Below the pieces are notes generated by a model. It was not told the origin of the DNA, searched no databases, and worked only from the letters and a program-made list of their open reading frames with translations. A stretch of 64,000 nucleotides of DNA from Hymenolepis diminuta (taxonomy: Eukaryota; Platyhelminthes; Cestoda; Cyclophyllidea; Hymenolepididae), in assembly GCA_900708905.1 (NCBI GenBank), contig CAADRB010000005.1, positions 2,137,689 through 2,201,688 of the forward strand. Reading direction: 5' to 3'. Positions 23,572-38,500 of this stretch are shown here, one piece after another. Position numbers and translations under genes: made by a program. Position 1 is the stretch's first letter, and each line of letters starts with the position of its first letter.

Positions 23572-26500
23572 CTGATGTAGAGGATAAATAAAATTTTTCA
23601 GTAGAATTTATTTATCCATAATTTAAAAATGAATTGGAGAACTGAAATTTTCACAAAATATTTTCAAATTCAATTAGTAATTTTGTAGAATCAACAAATG
23701 AAATAAATCATATCAGAGTATATGTTTAAAATATTTTGTATTTACATTTACTTAATAAAAACGGTTTGTTTTTCTTATTTGACAGGTGAAATTTTATAAA
23801 CACTTTTATCTTGCAAATATTTTTAGAAATTTATTTAATCCATTATACTATATTGCAGTAGCCAAAGTGAACGCAATTGTTCAGCAGATTCCAGACGCTA
23901 AAGCAGAGCGTTCTCGTTATTTCATTGCCCAATACCTGATAACGGGCTTTCGAGTGCTCTTCAATTATTGTCGCTTGGCATGAGAATATAATTTAATAAT
24001 AGCAAAATGAATGAACTTTATCTAAGAGTCTACAGAACTTTTTCTCTTAGCCTTAATCCTTGACATTTTCCCAAAGGTTTTGACTATTAGGTACACTGAA
24101 GGACAACTTACATGCAAACAAATAGGCACCCCAAGATTCTCTAGCTGCCGGTCACAAGAAACAATTTTCTGCTGTTGGACGCGTTCGCCTAATAGGCCAG
24201 CACCAGCAGCGCGAGTTTCTCGAACAGAGGATGCTATTTCTAAGTCAGAGTTTGCGGAGAATCCTTCTGCACTTCGCCGTTCACGTCTGAGTGGACGAGT
24301 CGGACGACTGCCGTTTCGTTCTGATTCTCTGGTTTGGTCTTGAGAGTTTCGTCCACCGCTTCGTTTTCGATCAACTGCGGTCAGTCGAAGTGGATTAACG
24401 GCTGATTCGGGAGTGTAACAAGTGCCACGAAGTTGACCATCTGCGCTAACAACCTAGATTAATAGGAAAAAACAGATCTTACTAACATTACTGGCGATTT
24501 CTTACGGGGTTAAAGGAGTTCTTATAATCCGACATGCTTTTAATCTTATCAGTAATTCTGTAGTAGTCTTTGAATGTTGGCCCAGAAGCAATTCCATAGT
24601 GGAGATGCTTTCAACTTAGTTCCTAAATAATTAAGCGGCTGAAACAAACTCGGACTGCCAGGATCTCCACAGAAAAATGTGTCTCATAAAAGTTGGGAAA
24701 TTTAAATTGTGCGTTTTGATTTTTAAACTTTTTTTACAGTTTATGCGAGTAAGAAATGAACAAGGAATACCTTAAGAAAGCAGAATAATCATACATTTTT
24801 ATCTCAAAACCAAATTAATTTGGCTATTGTTAATGGGTTTTTGCTGTTTGTAATCGATTGTTTACTACTGATAATCTGTTTAAGTTCCTTTGCGTTAGTT
24901 GTTAAACATCGTATTGAAAAAATGGCATTTTATCATTGTGACATCGCGTGTAGACAAGTATACGGATAGTTTACTAGAAGTGTGTCCGAATTTATCTGGC
25001 ATTCATCATGTTAACCGTATGAAAGACTAAATAAACCGCATTCTTAATAAAGGGAATTTTGTGGAATGAAGAACCGGCTTATATATACAGTGACAGTAAT
25101 AAAATTTATATATAATTATATTAACGTCCATGAAGAGTGAGCTGTGCTTTGTTAATTAAATCAGCTGGCAACAGGCTATGAATATAGTGACCATAACCTC
25201 GCCCATGAACCCTGGAGTCAAATGACGAAAATTGAACATTACGACATCACTAAATTCTTCCAATTTTGGATATTTGGGCAAATCAGTGCCGCTGGATTTA
25301 ATGAAAAATTAGGTTTTGTGATGTTCTTGCTACATTGCCTACTTATTCTTGACTCCCTCCTACGTTTCAAGTCTTACTGAACTATTTAGCTTTTCCATTT
25401 ATTCCGATACTTGCTAAAGTTGTTGCTATGCCAAGCACACTTTTATGGTCACTTTATTTTATTTTCAAGGCTGCTTAATAGAGTAGGTGCTATAAATGAA
25501 ATTATGTGTACATTCCTTACCCCCACTTCATTAAAACACATTTTCTTTAACTATTATCCAAAAATTGATCGCTATTGCAATCACTGGACGTGTGCTAATA
25601 AGATTCTATATTGTATGGCTAATAAATATGCGATTTCTACTTCTCTGATCCAAATCTTGGTCGGCACATAATTAACAAATAATAAACAATGAATGCGGGA
25701 ATAGATATTAACCATATCCGGAAGGATTATTCGTTTGTCCATACCTCTCACACAGTCTGCAGAGTATTAATTTATCCAGTAAGTCGACATTATTTTCAGC
25801 TTGAAATTAAGTAATATATAGTAGTAGTAGCACCGCGAATCGGAGCAAATAAAACCAAACTCTTTTCTGGAGAGTAAATAAAAATTGAATTCAAGTTTTC
25901 TGATTTTGCCTGTTTATCTGTGTTTTTATCCATAATCTCCAATATCTCTAAAGTTTTATCACAGAGTATTTTATTGCTACTTGGCTTATTTTTTAATAAA
26001 TTAGTAATTACACCACTTATTCGGAAATTTTGAAGCATCAGCTTTAGTTTGTGAGATAATAAGGGGTTTTATGCATTTATTCCATTGATCGGCTCTCTTC
26101 TGGCCACTCTTTTAGAAATCGACAGTTATCCGTGGCAAGGTGCATTATCACCGGATATACATTGATGTCGTTTGGTGTGTCAGACAATTGTACAGTCGCT
26201 GAAACACCAAAGTACATAAATCATTCAACTATAGTAATGATCGCTAACTTATTAGCCGTGTGGAAAGAACCTTCCGTTTCCTATCATTCAAATTTAAACG
26301 AAGCGGTAATCAGCCTACATAAATTGGAAGTTTGAAATGAATGGTTTACAAAGTATGAATCGTATGCCTAAGTGATGAATTCAACACGCTAACACCATTT
26401 TAATAATCTGCTGATTTCAATTCATTCCAGCTGGAAGAGTTGAAAAGTGATTTCGGACGTGAACACAGTAATTAAACGATAAGATAGTATTACTTACATC

Positions 26501-29500
26501 AGGTGTGACTGGAATTTGCAAGGGTGGTCCACCACCTGAGTTTTGCGTACGAATGAGATCCAGAAGATATATCAGAAAGTCCCCAGTCTCGGTTTGCAGT
26601 GGCACACTCAAATTGACCCAAATATTCTCCATCGGCGATGGCCCCAAATTAGATACGAGAAAGATCTGTTCAAATTCCGGTCCAATACTCTCAGGATGGA
26701 CACGCTGTCGTTCTGTAAATTGGGATGAGAAGTTTCGCCGATCGAATACTGTGTGGCCCGTGGAGGATGAAGAAAGCTAAAAGGAGAAAAATAAAGATTT
26801 GATTGCAGAGAGAAAAAAATTCTGTTAATTTATCCTCTTTTTAATTTTTGTTTTATTGAAAGGAAGGTTAAATATAATAAAATTAAGAAAAGTTCTTTGA
26901 TAAGTAAGAACAATGTGGTAGCAATCATAAATTAGAAATGAATGATTTTAATAGGTTAATTTATTCTGCAAGGTATAAATGAATGATTTTGCTTTGAGTT
27001 TAGTTGAAAAATCCGATATGTATCTTGTGGACACTTACCGAACTATTCGCCGTCACTTTTTCAAGTAGAGGATGAAAATCAGTACTTGCAATATCTGACT
27101 GGTATCTCATAAAGGCTGGGTAACTATTTCCAGGTCTGAGTAATCACCACGAATATAATAATGTAAACTTAGCATTTGAACTGTTATTTGTGGAGAGTTG
27201 ATAATAAATTGCTAAGTATTAGGGTACTTAAATTTCAGAAGTTAGGCAAATGGGAATTTTTAGTAGACCTTGAAACAAAAAAGAGTGGAGATGACATTTA
27301 ATTCTCCCTAATCCATTAACAGAAATGTTGAAGAAATTGGCTTGCATAGAGGGAAGAAATCATGCAGTTATTCTGATGAAAAAATCGCATTTATCGCCCC
27401 TCTTATTAGTAAAAGATGCGATTAATAATTAACAGTTAATTAACACTACATATATATATACAATTTGATAAGCTTTAAACTTTGTAATTTTGTCTTATTT
27501 ATTAATGAAAATGTTAATTTGAATAGGTCTACTCACTTTGACATCTGCAAAAAGTTTAAGATCATAGGAGAACTTGGCCGTAACCTTTCGATCACGCATG
27601 TTTTCATTGTCACTTGTTACCTCAGCAACAATTTCCAGACTTTCTGGGGGCTCCCAGACAGCGCCTGAAGAATCATTGCTCTTTACCGGAGAACCAGGAG
27701 GTGGCTGGAAAACTCCAGAAGTTCCCAATTGGAATCGAAGCTTTTCCCAGCGAGGGCTCGTGGATATGAAGGGATTTGGAAGACTACATACCACTGTGGT
27801 CATCTAAGAAAAAATGAATAAAAGAATAAGATTATTAGTTAATAAAATTTTAAACCAAAGCATATTTGTCGTTATTTTGTCAACATGACGCAATTGCAGT
27901 GAGTTTACAATATAAATGAAAAATCCTTCACTGAAAATAATGACGATTAAAGATTTATTTGTATAAACGCAATATTATTTTTAAATTAAAAGGGTTTTGT
28001 TTAGTGGCACTCTAGAGTGCCAGACAAATAGTTGGACGAAAAGGAACTCTATTTTTCTGCCTAGTGAATTGAGCGTTTTTCTTCGCTTTAATTGGTCAAT
28101 ATTAAAGTTTGGCCTGTCTTTTATACTGACACCACAATTTTCAAAATTTTAATAACCAATTACAATAAATCTGGGAAAGCAAAAATAGTGTTTAAATATT
28201 TTAATCATGATAAAGTAACCGAACACCAAGGAGAGTAAACAGTTCAGTAAGGAATGAAATGAGAAAGTCGAGTAGAATAATAAAATAGAACCATTAAGTA
28301 TCTTACCTTTAATAACGCCTGAATATTTTGACTGTTCCACTGTCTTACTAGATGTATAGTTTGCTATCTAATATTCTAATGTTGGAATTTCAAAGTCATT
28401 GATTAGATTTCTGGGAGACATCATGTTCATGATAATCAGAGCATAGCGACGTGTTAATATCATCGGTCGATGAGTCAATTCATGGTATCTTGTATCTTGT
28501 TACAACCAAGTGTACTCGAAGCCTCTTTTTAATTCTGGTAACAAGTTGTGCATTTAATCATATGTTTCAAATATAAACAGGAACTTATTGGCTTCACTCT
28601 TGATTATTTAGGACGACTATTTCAATAACCTGCGCTGTTGGAATGGTTTTTCATACGCCTAATATTTCTCGGGTAACTTTAAACAAAGTAAGGAAAAATA
28701 AATCAAATCGGCCTTCACGTGTTCTTAACGGAGATTGATAAAGTTCTAAATCGTGATCAGTCCTTGAGGTGCTGAAGGATGAAGTATCTTCACATTGCAT
28801 GCTTTTTCTTTCTTTTCAACAAAAAGCAATTGTGCCAGTGTGTACCTTGCACAACGAACCTTACATAACAATATCGGTGAAATGTACATCTTTGCTAGTA
28901 GATTCAAGTTTAAGTTTAATGCTTACGGGAATTTTTGAAGAATTAATCTCCTTGCTATTTTCGGCATCGCTTTCTTTTATTTGTTCGATTTCCGTGGGAT
29001 CGGATTCAATTTTGCAAGCGTAATTTTTATCAGGTATATAAGCGAAATGAGCTGGAATGTGGACACGAACTTTTGTATCATAGGCATTTTCACCCAAGTT
29101 CCGAACAGCTACTGTAAAGTTGCGTTCACTGACCCTCTCCTTAAAATAGATTGTAGATGGTCCATCTTTACCGAAATCAAAGCCCTCAGAGGTATCATAT
29201 ACTTCGACATTCAAATCTGGCACACAGATGTCATCATAGCCACAATCCGGATTAGAAAAATACATCGGTTGACTCAGAAAGACTTTATCTCCTTTCAGAA
29301 GATGTAGACCCCATCCAGGTATTTGAACTCCATCAGCTACCAAGAAGTCGGCCGAATCTGGCATAAGTTCAATGCTTGCGTTAACAACAATGGGTTTCCA
29401 CAGTTGCTTCTTTGTTTGGAACCATCTTGGCACAACATTAAGTTCAAAAAGTTGGAAGGTTCTCGAGCCCTGATAGTGGCCCTTCAAACTGGAGAGTGCG

Positions 29501-32500
29501 ATTTCCACGATGTCTTCTATAACAGCTCTTCCAGTCTCTACTGAATGAAGACGCTTTGTGCTCTCGTGCTTGATGCGACTATCCAAGTCTACGCGATAAC
29601 GGAATCGCAGAGTAGTTGCACGCTTTGAAGAAAAGAATACCTCCCTGGCGTGAACGTTAAGTTCAAGAGCAACACGATATTTACATCTAGAAGGGTCACA
29701 GGGGGTATTTTTTGGACCGGACCAGTCTAAAGTTGGTCCACCTGGAAGTTTCCATGCTGGCCTCTCCAACCAAACTAGATTTCGTGACCGAAGTGTCACA
29801 ACCTAGGAGAAAGCAGAAATATTTAGTCAGGTTCCCAAAGCTACTGACTATTAAGCGAGAATAAAAACTCACCTGCTCGCTTTCATAGTCTCCCACGATC
29901 AAATCAGGTGAAAGATTTCCATCGACATCTGACTTCGATGCCATACTCCAACCGAAAGCAGAGAACGGTCGTTTCCTCCTCTGTTCACCATCAAAAGAAC
30001 TTTCGCATGCAAAGGCGCTCTTTGCTGGTAAATCTGCAGGATAAATTATCTGAAAAATATATAAAGAAGGTCCGTTAAATTAATCATTCTATTTGCGAGA
30101 TGCTGTGTTCCAGGTTTTGGTCAGTATCATGTTTAAAGGGAATAGGTATAGTGAAGTCTATTTCCTTCCAGCCACCTGTGTATGCAAAATGACCTATCTT
30201 CAGGTCATCATGAATGACTAACACAGCGTACGTCCCCAATTTAGAAGATGAATGTATAATATCCACAAATTCCCATAATCGAAACTCACCTGATCTGGTT
30301 CATCCTTGATTTTTGCGTTTTTGCGGCCAAGATACACGTAGACGGCTCCCTTGTCAGACGATTTTCGGGAATCCTGACAGAACGGACAGGAAACGGCAAT
30401 ATCATCGATTCCATCACCGTCCAAATCTCCAGCCGACAGAACCACATGTCCGAAACGACCACCAGTCTTTCTTGGACCTCGTAGAATTACTGGTGGTTCC
30501 TGCATGTACTCGTTTTCATCACTTGAATTAATCCCTGGTTCTCCATCCATGTATCCGGCGCCGATAACTCCTTGTGGTTTTCCGTAGAAAATGTACACTC
30601 GACCTACGTCGGGGTTTACGGATCGGTAACGACTTTCTGAACCGTCATTCTCATCTGAATACATGGGCTGATCACTCTGCATTCCAGGTGAACTTTCGGT
30701 AGATCTCTGAACTTTTGTGAACCGCTGATTTTCAGAGTAGTAGGGTGATCCAACTATGATCTCGGGACTACCATCTCCATTTAGGTCAGCAGCTGCAATA
30801 CTAGAAACATAACATTTTGTAAATATCGAGTTTATGAAGATATTAAAAAATTAAAAATTGAAAATACTTACCTGTATCCGAAGAAACTGCCGATATGACC
30901 CCAATTATCATTAATGTATCGAATCTAAAGACGTAAAAAAGCATGATGAGGTTAATAGATAAAATTGGCACTGCGAAACATATTTAGGTCAAGCGGGAAT
31001 ATGTATATAAAATTTATAAAGCTTATTACTTTCCTTGAAACTCAAGTAACAAATTTAGAGGCACTTCGCATATGATTCAAAGGAAAGATGAATTGTTAAT
31101 TTTTAAAACCACTTCAAATCTTTTGGATAACCACACATGGAACATATTTTCCTCATAATTTAGTTCTAGAAACAATAAAAGCTTCAGCGCTAAAAAATAT
31201 TTGGTTCACAACTGAAACGTGAGATTTTAATCACCGGTCGCCAAAAGAGTTTAATATTCTGCTAAACAAATAAAGGTTATACTTTGGAAGCCTTTCCCAC
31301 AATACCTGTTACTCAGATGCCGGTCAATATGTCAACAGGTTAAAACCACTGAGGAGCTCAGGGATTTAGTCTTTAGCCAAAATTCGTATGTAGATTCCCT
31401 ATGTTAACCTAACATTCGCCATATCAAGTCCGTTTTCTTGACAAAGGCAGTTGTATATAAATTTTTATTTTTACGTATTAATCTGAAGCAATTCTCTTTG
31501 TCATTCTGAAGGCTTAAGAAGGAATACCATCAATGCTTTCTGTTTGAGGTAAATACCATGTCTATTGGCTAAGTTCAGGGAATGGGAATCGAATCTGAAA
31601 CTTTAAAATTGGCGTCTTATAAAAAGCAAAGATTTATTTGAGATGAAATTTGTAAAAGACGTCCTTCCAGAATCCTTTACAAATTCTTAAGCAGATGTAA
31701 AAGCGATGCACAGTCAATGAGCTGTTTCAAAAAAAAATCGCTTAACGATGTTGAATGAGGAAACCTCTATTTAAAATCGCTTATTTATTTTTCATTATTA
31801 TAGGCAAATTTAAAATTTAATTTATGATAATAATGAACTGTGACATACCGAATCCAGATTCAATGCTTCTGTAAGGAGCATAACTACACCTCGATAGTCA
31901 TTATCCATCCACATAGGACTCGAAGCAAGAATAGTAAATTGACTTGCAGATGAATCTGCATTCGTCCATTGAGAATGTTTGTATAATCCCACTGAGTAGC
32001 CCAAATTGAAGCCTTTGTGCTTCAGATCCTGAGGGGAGCTTTTCAGTCTGAGTTCCTTCAAGACTTCCTGACCCTTGTAGTGACCGAAGAACACATTGCC
32101 TTCAGTGAGATAGGACCCTGGCATTCCGATCACGGTGAATGCCTCCCCGGGTTCGTCACCTTTGAAATAAAGGAAAAACAAAATTACGAATTAAAAATTT
32201 TTAACTTTCATATATACTTATTCTATGCTGTACAATGATACAAATAAATCGAGGTGACGTGACCAATCACAGCATCAAATCAACCGGTCGGCATGCCCTT
32301 AATATTGTGGGTATATTCCCATAAAAAAGTATGGTAGTCATAAGATATAGATTGAGCATTGGAGTATCTCTTATGATAATATAGACAATTAAATGCTCCA
32401 AAATTCAAATATTTCTATACCTTCTTAACTCATTCTCCGTTTCAGACAACTGATATTTGCTCTACTCCTTATTCCGATGCCATCACACGAATCGAATTTA

Positions 32501-35500
32501 TAGAATAATTTTAAGTGACGAGTATAATAGCTTCCAGATTTTTTGGTGAGACGAGCCTATGAAATTCTTGATTCTTTCCAAATTACAGATAAAATTTCCC
32601 AAATCTATTAAGAGAATTTTTAGCAACGCATAATTTAGGTAGAGAAAAAGTGTCCCGGAAGGACTCTCAGGAGAAGTTCGAAATCTAATCCTTTCTTGCT
32701 GCTGGAAAAAATTAATCAGAGTGGATGGCCATCTATATCACTGGATATGAAGGAATGATTTAATTTCTTATATGGCTTATGCTTTAATCGAATTTTACGC
32801 CATTCAGGCTTGAAGTGAAGACTAATTCATTCAGAATCGTTCCATCCACTTGTAGTTGATAAGTGTAATAACGTAAATATTTCATATGAAAATTATTTGA
32901 TTCACTTAGATGAAATTACCTAAGTTCAACTATTTTTGGTCCTTGAAGAAACATAAAATATTTTGCAAAAGCAGGCGAAAAGTAGGTGTAGTATTATACA
33001 GCAAAAGTTTGTCTAATGGACAAGTTCAACTTCCGGTTAATACGGTTCGATATGTTTTGCTTCTGCATTCAATGATTGAATCTCCTATAACCGGAACCGA
33101 AATTTTTCTTATTTGATCTCATTAAAATTAACGATTATTACACTTTATCAGTGAGCATTGCTATGAACTAATTGCAGGTCTCGATCATCTGCTTTAGTTG
33201 TAACAAGAGAGAGATAAATCTAAGTGGCCGGACCTACTTCACTCCGTCACTAAGCTCTAAGTGTCTCAGAAACAATCCTGCTTATGAATATAGCGGTCGA
33301 ATCATGAAATTTTGACATTGGAACGAACGAATAGGGATAACTCAATGCTCGCGTAAATCAAACAAAGTAAGACCCTGGATACCCTAACTTCATTGTCTGC
33401 TTCTTTTTGACCTTTCCCCAATTCTCGTTGAAGTTTGCTGTATCCTTATGTTTTTTTTCACGATTAAAACTTTAAAAGTTTTCCCATTACCTCAGGCAAT
33501 AGTAATAAGAGATAGAAAACACAAAGGATTAATATTATTTATGTTTTTTTATGGATACAAATAGAACTGAAGTGTACATACCAGTAGAAATGGTAAAACG
33601 TAATATTTTAATATTAAGGCCCGTGCTGAAATCGAAATCGTCCAGTCCCTTTCGCCTATCCGTTCCTCAGGTTATTTTGGGATCAGTAATCATATCTACA
33701 TTTTTCAATGATGCACTTATAAATGCAATTACGGGGTTCCAGATTTGTGACTTCCGGTTCCCATAGTTCGCTTAATACCGACAAATTGTCGGGTTTGATG
33801 TCCGCTTAATCTGCTAATGCTGCTCAAAACATGGAACATATAAGATACATTTCGAACTGAAGTCTTTATTTGCTTATGCTTAGGCTTCTTGTGACGTTTG
33901 AATAGGCAATGAATTAATTCAGAAAAATTAATTAATCAAAATTTTTCTTTAATGAATTTGACCAATAAGATTATATTATGTAACTTAGAAACTAACTTAA
34001 CTAGGTAGGTGCAGGTGGTGAAAATATTTTGCCTCAATTACTATGAGGTTAATGAGTATTTTGAAAATTTGCGCCAGGGGGCCAAATTTTGACCTGAAAA
34101 AAACATTTTTCGACGTCTGCGATCTTTCCCAAAGATTAAATGCATACAGGTAAAACACTAAATCCACTCTAAAGCTGTTTTCCTCTCCCGAATTCAATCT
34201 TTGGAACGGAGGTTTATATAAAAGGGTTATTTAGCACAATGATTGAAAGTAAGAAATCAAACATGTTCAAATTCTCTTGTGTACCTTTATTGACATACAA
34301 AATTATCGTAAATACCATTTTTTCGGATATATCACAAATTTTAAATTACCTGATTCAAGAGCAGCACTGAATCCAGAAATACAAGCTCCTTCTTCAGCAC
34401 TTTCACAAGCATCTATCGGGGTATACTGCATAGAGACGCCAGTGTAGAGGGCACATGTGCCAATTCCAAGATTCTGTACTTCCATACCGGGTCTGGAGGT
34501 ATTCAATGAATGAGCGTAAGAGGAATAAAGAGATGAAGAAGAGGAGGAAGCTGAGAGGGTGGAAGGAGTGTAGAGATAGCGTGGATCACAGCCAAGTTGA
34601 AGTCCGTCTTGTCCATTACTGGTTGCAGCCACAAGTCCACCAATCCACAATGACACTGTGATAAAATGTAATCAAAGATAGTTAATCTCATTACTATTAT
34701 TATTAATGTGATGAATTCGAGATTTAGAGGAGTCAGTTGTACAAGTTATTATTGACCAAAATGATGTTCAGCTGCCACGTGTCATTTTCTTTCAAAGCAG
34801 ATTTTGCTACAGTACCTCTCTTTGAGTAAATGAAGGATAATATGTATATTAAACCTTAACTTTAGAAGAGAATGTGGTCTAATTAATTTGTATTTTGCAT
34901 TTGAAAAGTTATATAATGCTTATCTCAAGTTTGAGAATATTCATCAGTATCGTTAATTAATTTTGGTACCAGTAAAGATAAAACACCAAGCTTTTTCAGT
35001 ACACCTGTTTCCGCACTTTTTCCTTAGTAACCTCTGAGGAAAAACCCATTAAGCCAACTCAATACCTTAATTAATCATTCCAGAATATAACTGGAACCAA
35101 GATTTGTCTCTATCCCAATTAATTCATTCACACCTTTGGCATTATTAACGCAAGAAAAATACGTCCTTTGTGTCTAACTGGAAGCTTTTTACAGACCTCT
35201 AGAGAATGGGATTTTATTGAATGTCAGTTAGTATGGAAAGAACGGTAATAGTCTTCTAAAAGTACGCAATTTATTCATTTACTGATCTAACTATAAACTT
35301 GTTTTAATTTGTATTTCTGAAAGCCTGCCATTATGGAGCGATAATTGATGGCATGTATTGTATTCATAGCTTTGAATCACGAATTAATTTTTCCCCTCTG
35401 GTTTATTTATTTACCTTATGAATAAAGCGGATTACTTATAAATCAAACTTCAAAAAGAGCCATTAAGGACACGAAGAAGAAAATAAGAGGTCATCACCGA

Positions 35501-38500
35501 TCGCAATTAATGGGCTTCCTTTATTAAGCACTTGCGTGCCTCTTAAAAAAACCTGTCCATGAGTGCGTTCAGCTGTATCATCAAAAAAGGAAGGAAACTA
35601 TACAAAAAAATTCTTCTCTATTTTCTGTATTATTACTTCAGTTTATTTATTTAACTGTGATTAGGAACTAGGGAATTAAGTTAGAAGGCGGCCCAATATC
35701 AGTAAAATAAGGCAATTCTTCTGATGAGTAGAAGATACCGCACTCTAAAGTTAAATCAAATATAAAAACCACCATTCGTATTTTTTGGAAAAATTCAAAA
35801 TTCAAAATCCTGATCATAATTTCAACTTGAAGATGTACATTTTTTATTTCAGAATAATGTAGGTAACCATTTATCTTATAGGCCAGGTCTAACAATAAGA
35901 TATTTATGCTTTATTTAAAGGGTGATCGATAAATAAATCTCTATTTTATAATCATTAGATCATCTATTAATTGCCTCTTTATGAAATAAGACATAAATTT
36001 AAATTGTATTAAATTATACTTAAGCGTTTGGGAGCAGATTGCTAGATCGCTTGAGACTTTATTATAGAACCGTTGAGTTTAATTATTGCACAATCGTTCT
36101 TGAACATCTACTTCGCCGTCTTTGTTCTCCAGTAACTCCGCCGATGACTTAGGAAGTTCTTGAACGCTTAATCGCCTGAAGCATTATTTTAGGAAGAAAT
36201 TTTTCAATCATCTTGCAAATTGCACTAAAAAGTATTTCTAACATTGATCATGGGGTCCGCTCTAGATACGTGTAAGGGAAGAAAATGTGGAACTTAAATA
36301 TACTACACGAGAATGATAATTCTTGTACCTTTTTCTCAGTTTCAAGGGAACAGCTCTCTAGTACAGGATTTCCAATGAGTACTTAAACGGAGTATCTTTT
36401 AAAGTGTTTGCATACTTTCAAACGCATATTTTATGTTGGGAAAAATGCACATATCCATGCGCCAAAGCGTCACCGGTGCTTCTAGAGAGTTGGGCAAAAA
36501 TCCCTTGAATAAACGGTCTTCTAGAAATTGAGTCTGATTACCTGCTGGAGAAACAATGTCCTAGGTTTTACTAATTCTCATGCGTAATTTCTAGAACTGC
36601 TGAGATTTATCTCTTTTGGAGTCTCCTATTTAATATTCAATATCGTTGGCAGGAGAATTTTACAGAGCATCTCAAATAAGAGAAAGTCCAATAAAGTCAG
36701 GTTGGTCTTAGTAAAAGTTGGAAATTAAATGATCGAAGTTTGCATTATCATTGTCAGGAAAATATTCAATAACTATCCAGATTAAACAAAACGTGCTGAT
36801 CGGAAATCGGAAAAAAATATTACCTTCAATTAAATAGCATAATAAAAAGAATTTTCACAATTAAATTAAACTAACTCAAGAAAGGGAGTCCACATTATAG
36901 CACAAAAATTGCATTTGGAATCAGAAAAAAATTACAACTCGTTTATATAGAACCATCCATAGGTTGATTGAAAAATAACTCCAAACCAAGATCTCCGGAC
37001 ACTATGGCTGGAAACTATGAAGTTTGGAAGCCCCTCGTCGAAGTGCAAAAGTTGCGAAATATTATTTACCGAAATACATGTTCAGATCGATGCAAAAATT
37101 ACGGAGATTGACCAAGACAAAGTTAAGACTACGAGCTCTTAGAATTTCCGATGACTGAAGAAGTTCGACAACGACAAATCGAATTTTAACTAAAATCGAA
37201 TTAATTGTAGAATGACTCCTTTTTGAGCATATGGATTTTTACCCTCAAGATTTCTGCATAAGCGATTTTTATCAAATTGTACAAGTTTCATTTATGAAGG
37301 CAGGATATCAGTCCTTTATTTAAATGCGTCGAAAATTGTTGTCATGTGTGATTGACAACTATGCTGATGAGTCAGTTTCAGCATACCTGCAACTACTTTA
37401 TCACTCTCGCGTCGTGAAAGGCATCATCTGTTAGCACTTGGGTCTGTAAAGAGTTACGACAGTCACTTTGACAGTATCCAAGGCACAACCTCGCAACCAG
37501 GCAAAAGGTAAATCTTCCAGTGTTCGAGTTTTTCTGCTAGTTGAAAAAATGTTCGACCACTCTATATATAGACCGGTCTCCTTAACAATCCCTTACCTCT
37601 TTCTCTACCCCATTCTGTGTGACATTTAACCAAAACACAAAAGCCCACTGCTGCGAAGTAGATTTCACTTAAAACATTTAGCAAAGTGTTCAGCGCTTGA
37701 TACTAACTAGGTGACATCTAAATAAAATACAAAAACACGATGAATTTCACATTTCTAACGCACACATTGTCGGCAATGAATGTGTTTGTCTATGAAAAAT
37801 TCTGTTTACTGTCTACCTGTTTTGATCTTTATCACACCTAAAAAGTCAACTAAAATTTTATCGTTTTCTTATTTACTTTTTAAACTCCACTTTACGGCAT
37901 TTAATGCCTGATAGCAAATTAACTGATTTCTCACAAAGGTAAAATAGCAGAAAAAATTCTCCGGGAATTCAGTATTCAAATAAAGCATTAAATTGTTATT
38001 TATTTATTTAGCCATATTTATTTACTAGATGTCTGCATTTGTTTCCCTGCGTCTGGGAATAGACTGCATTAGGGCTTAAAAAATTTCAACTTTTTGACAA
38101 AATTAGGAGAAAAAACGATTAGCTTATTAAACACGTGTATGACCTAGACTGGATGACCTTTCGTCCTTAGTCAGGACGCAGTTACAGCTGGGAAATAACT
38201 ATCCACATTAATAACTCTCTTGAAATTAATTTTCTTCAAAAATTCGACTTACGTCCAGGCTCCTTAGTCCCATACAGCCGTCTGTCCTCATTATTATCTG
38301 CAATGGGCATTCGGGTACAATCAGGATACTCCATATCTAAATCCAATCGATAGATTAATCCAGTGGTATTGCCGAACATTGAAGTAAGAGAATCTTGATA
38401 GCTGGGAATATCAGTAGGTTCCGGTTCCAAAAAATCATAAATATTTTTACCCTTCGGTGCACCAACGAGACAAAAGGACTGGGACTGACCAACATAACTA

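Noticed and set aside
23156..23580. Several 60-80 codon ORFs on the + strand and in a second - frame over the last integrin exon
   Set aside because: They are antisense or out-of-frame shadows of the exon encoding the TM helix and GFFKR tail.
24080..24343. 87-codon + strand ORF with Arg/Ser-rich product
   Set aside because: Antisense of integrin exon 11; the - strand frame is phase-consistent and carries the furin site.
28321..28365. Possible 41-bp micro-exon between integrin exons 7 and 8 (bounded by ctag and gtaaga)
   Set aside because: Its length puts exon 8 out of frame; the gtaagc donor of exon 7 gives a simpler in-frame join.
28981..29544. + strand ORFs of 108 and 73 codons
   Set aside because: Antisense of the thigh/calf-1 exon of the integrin gene.
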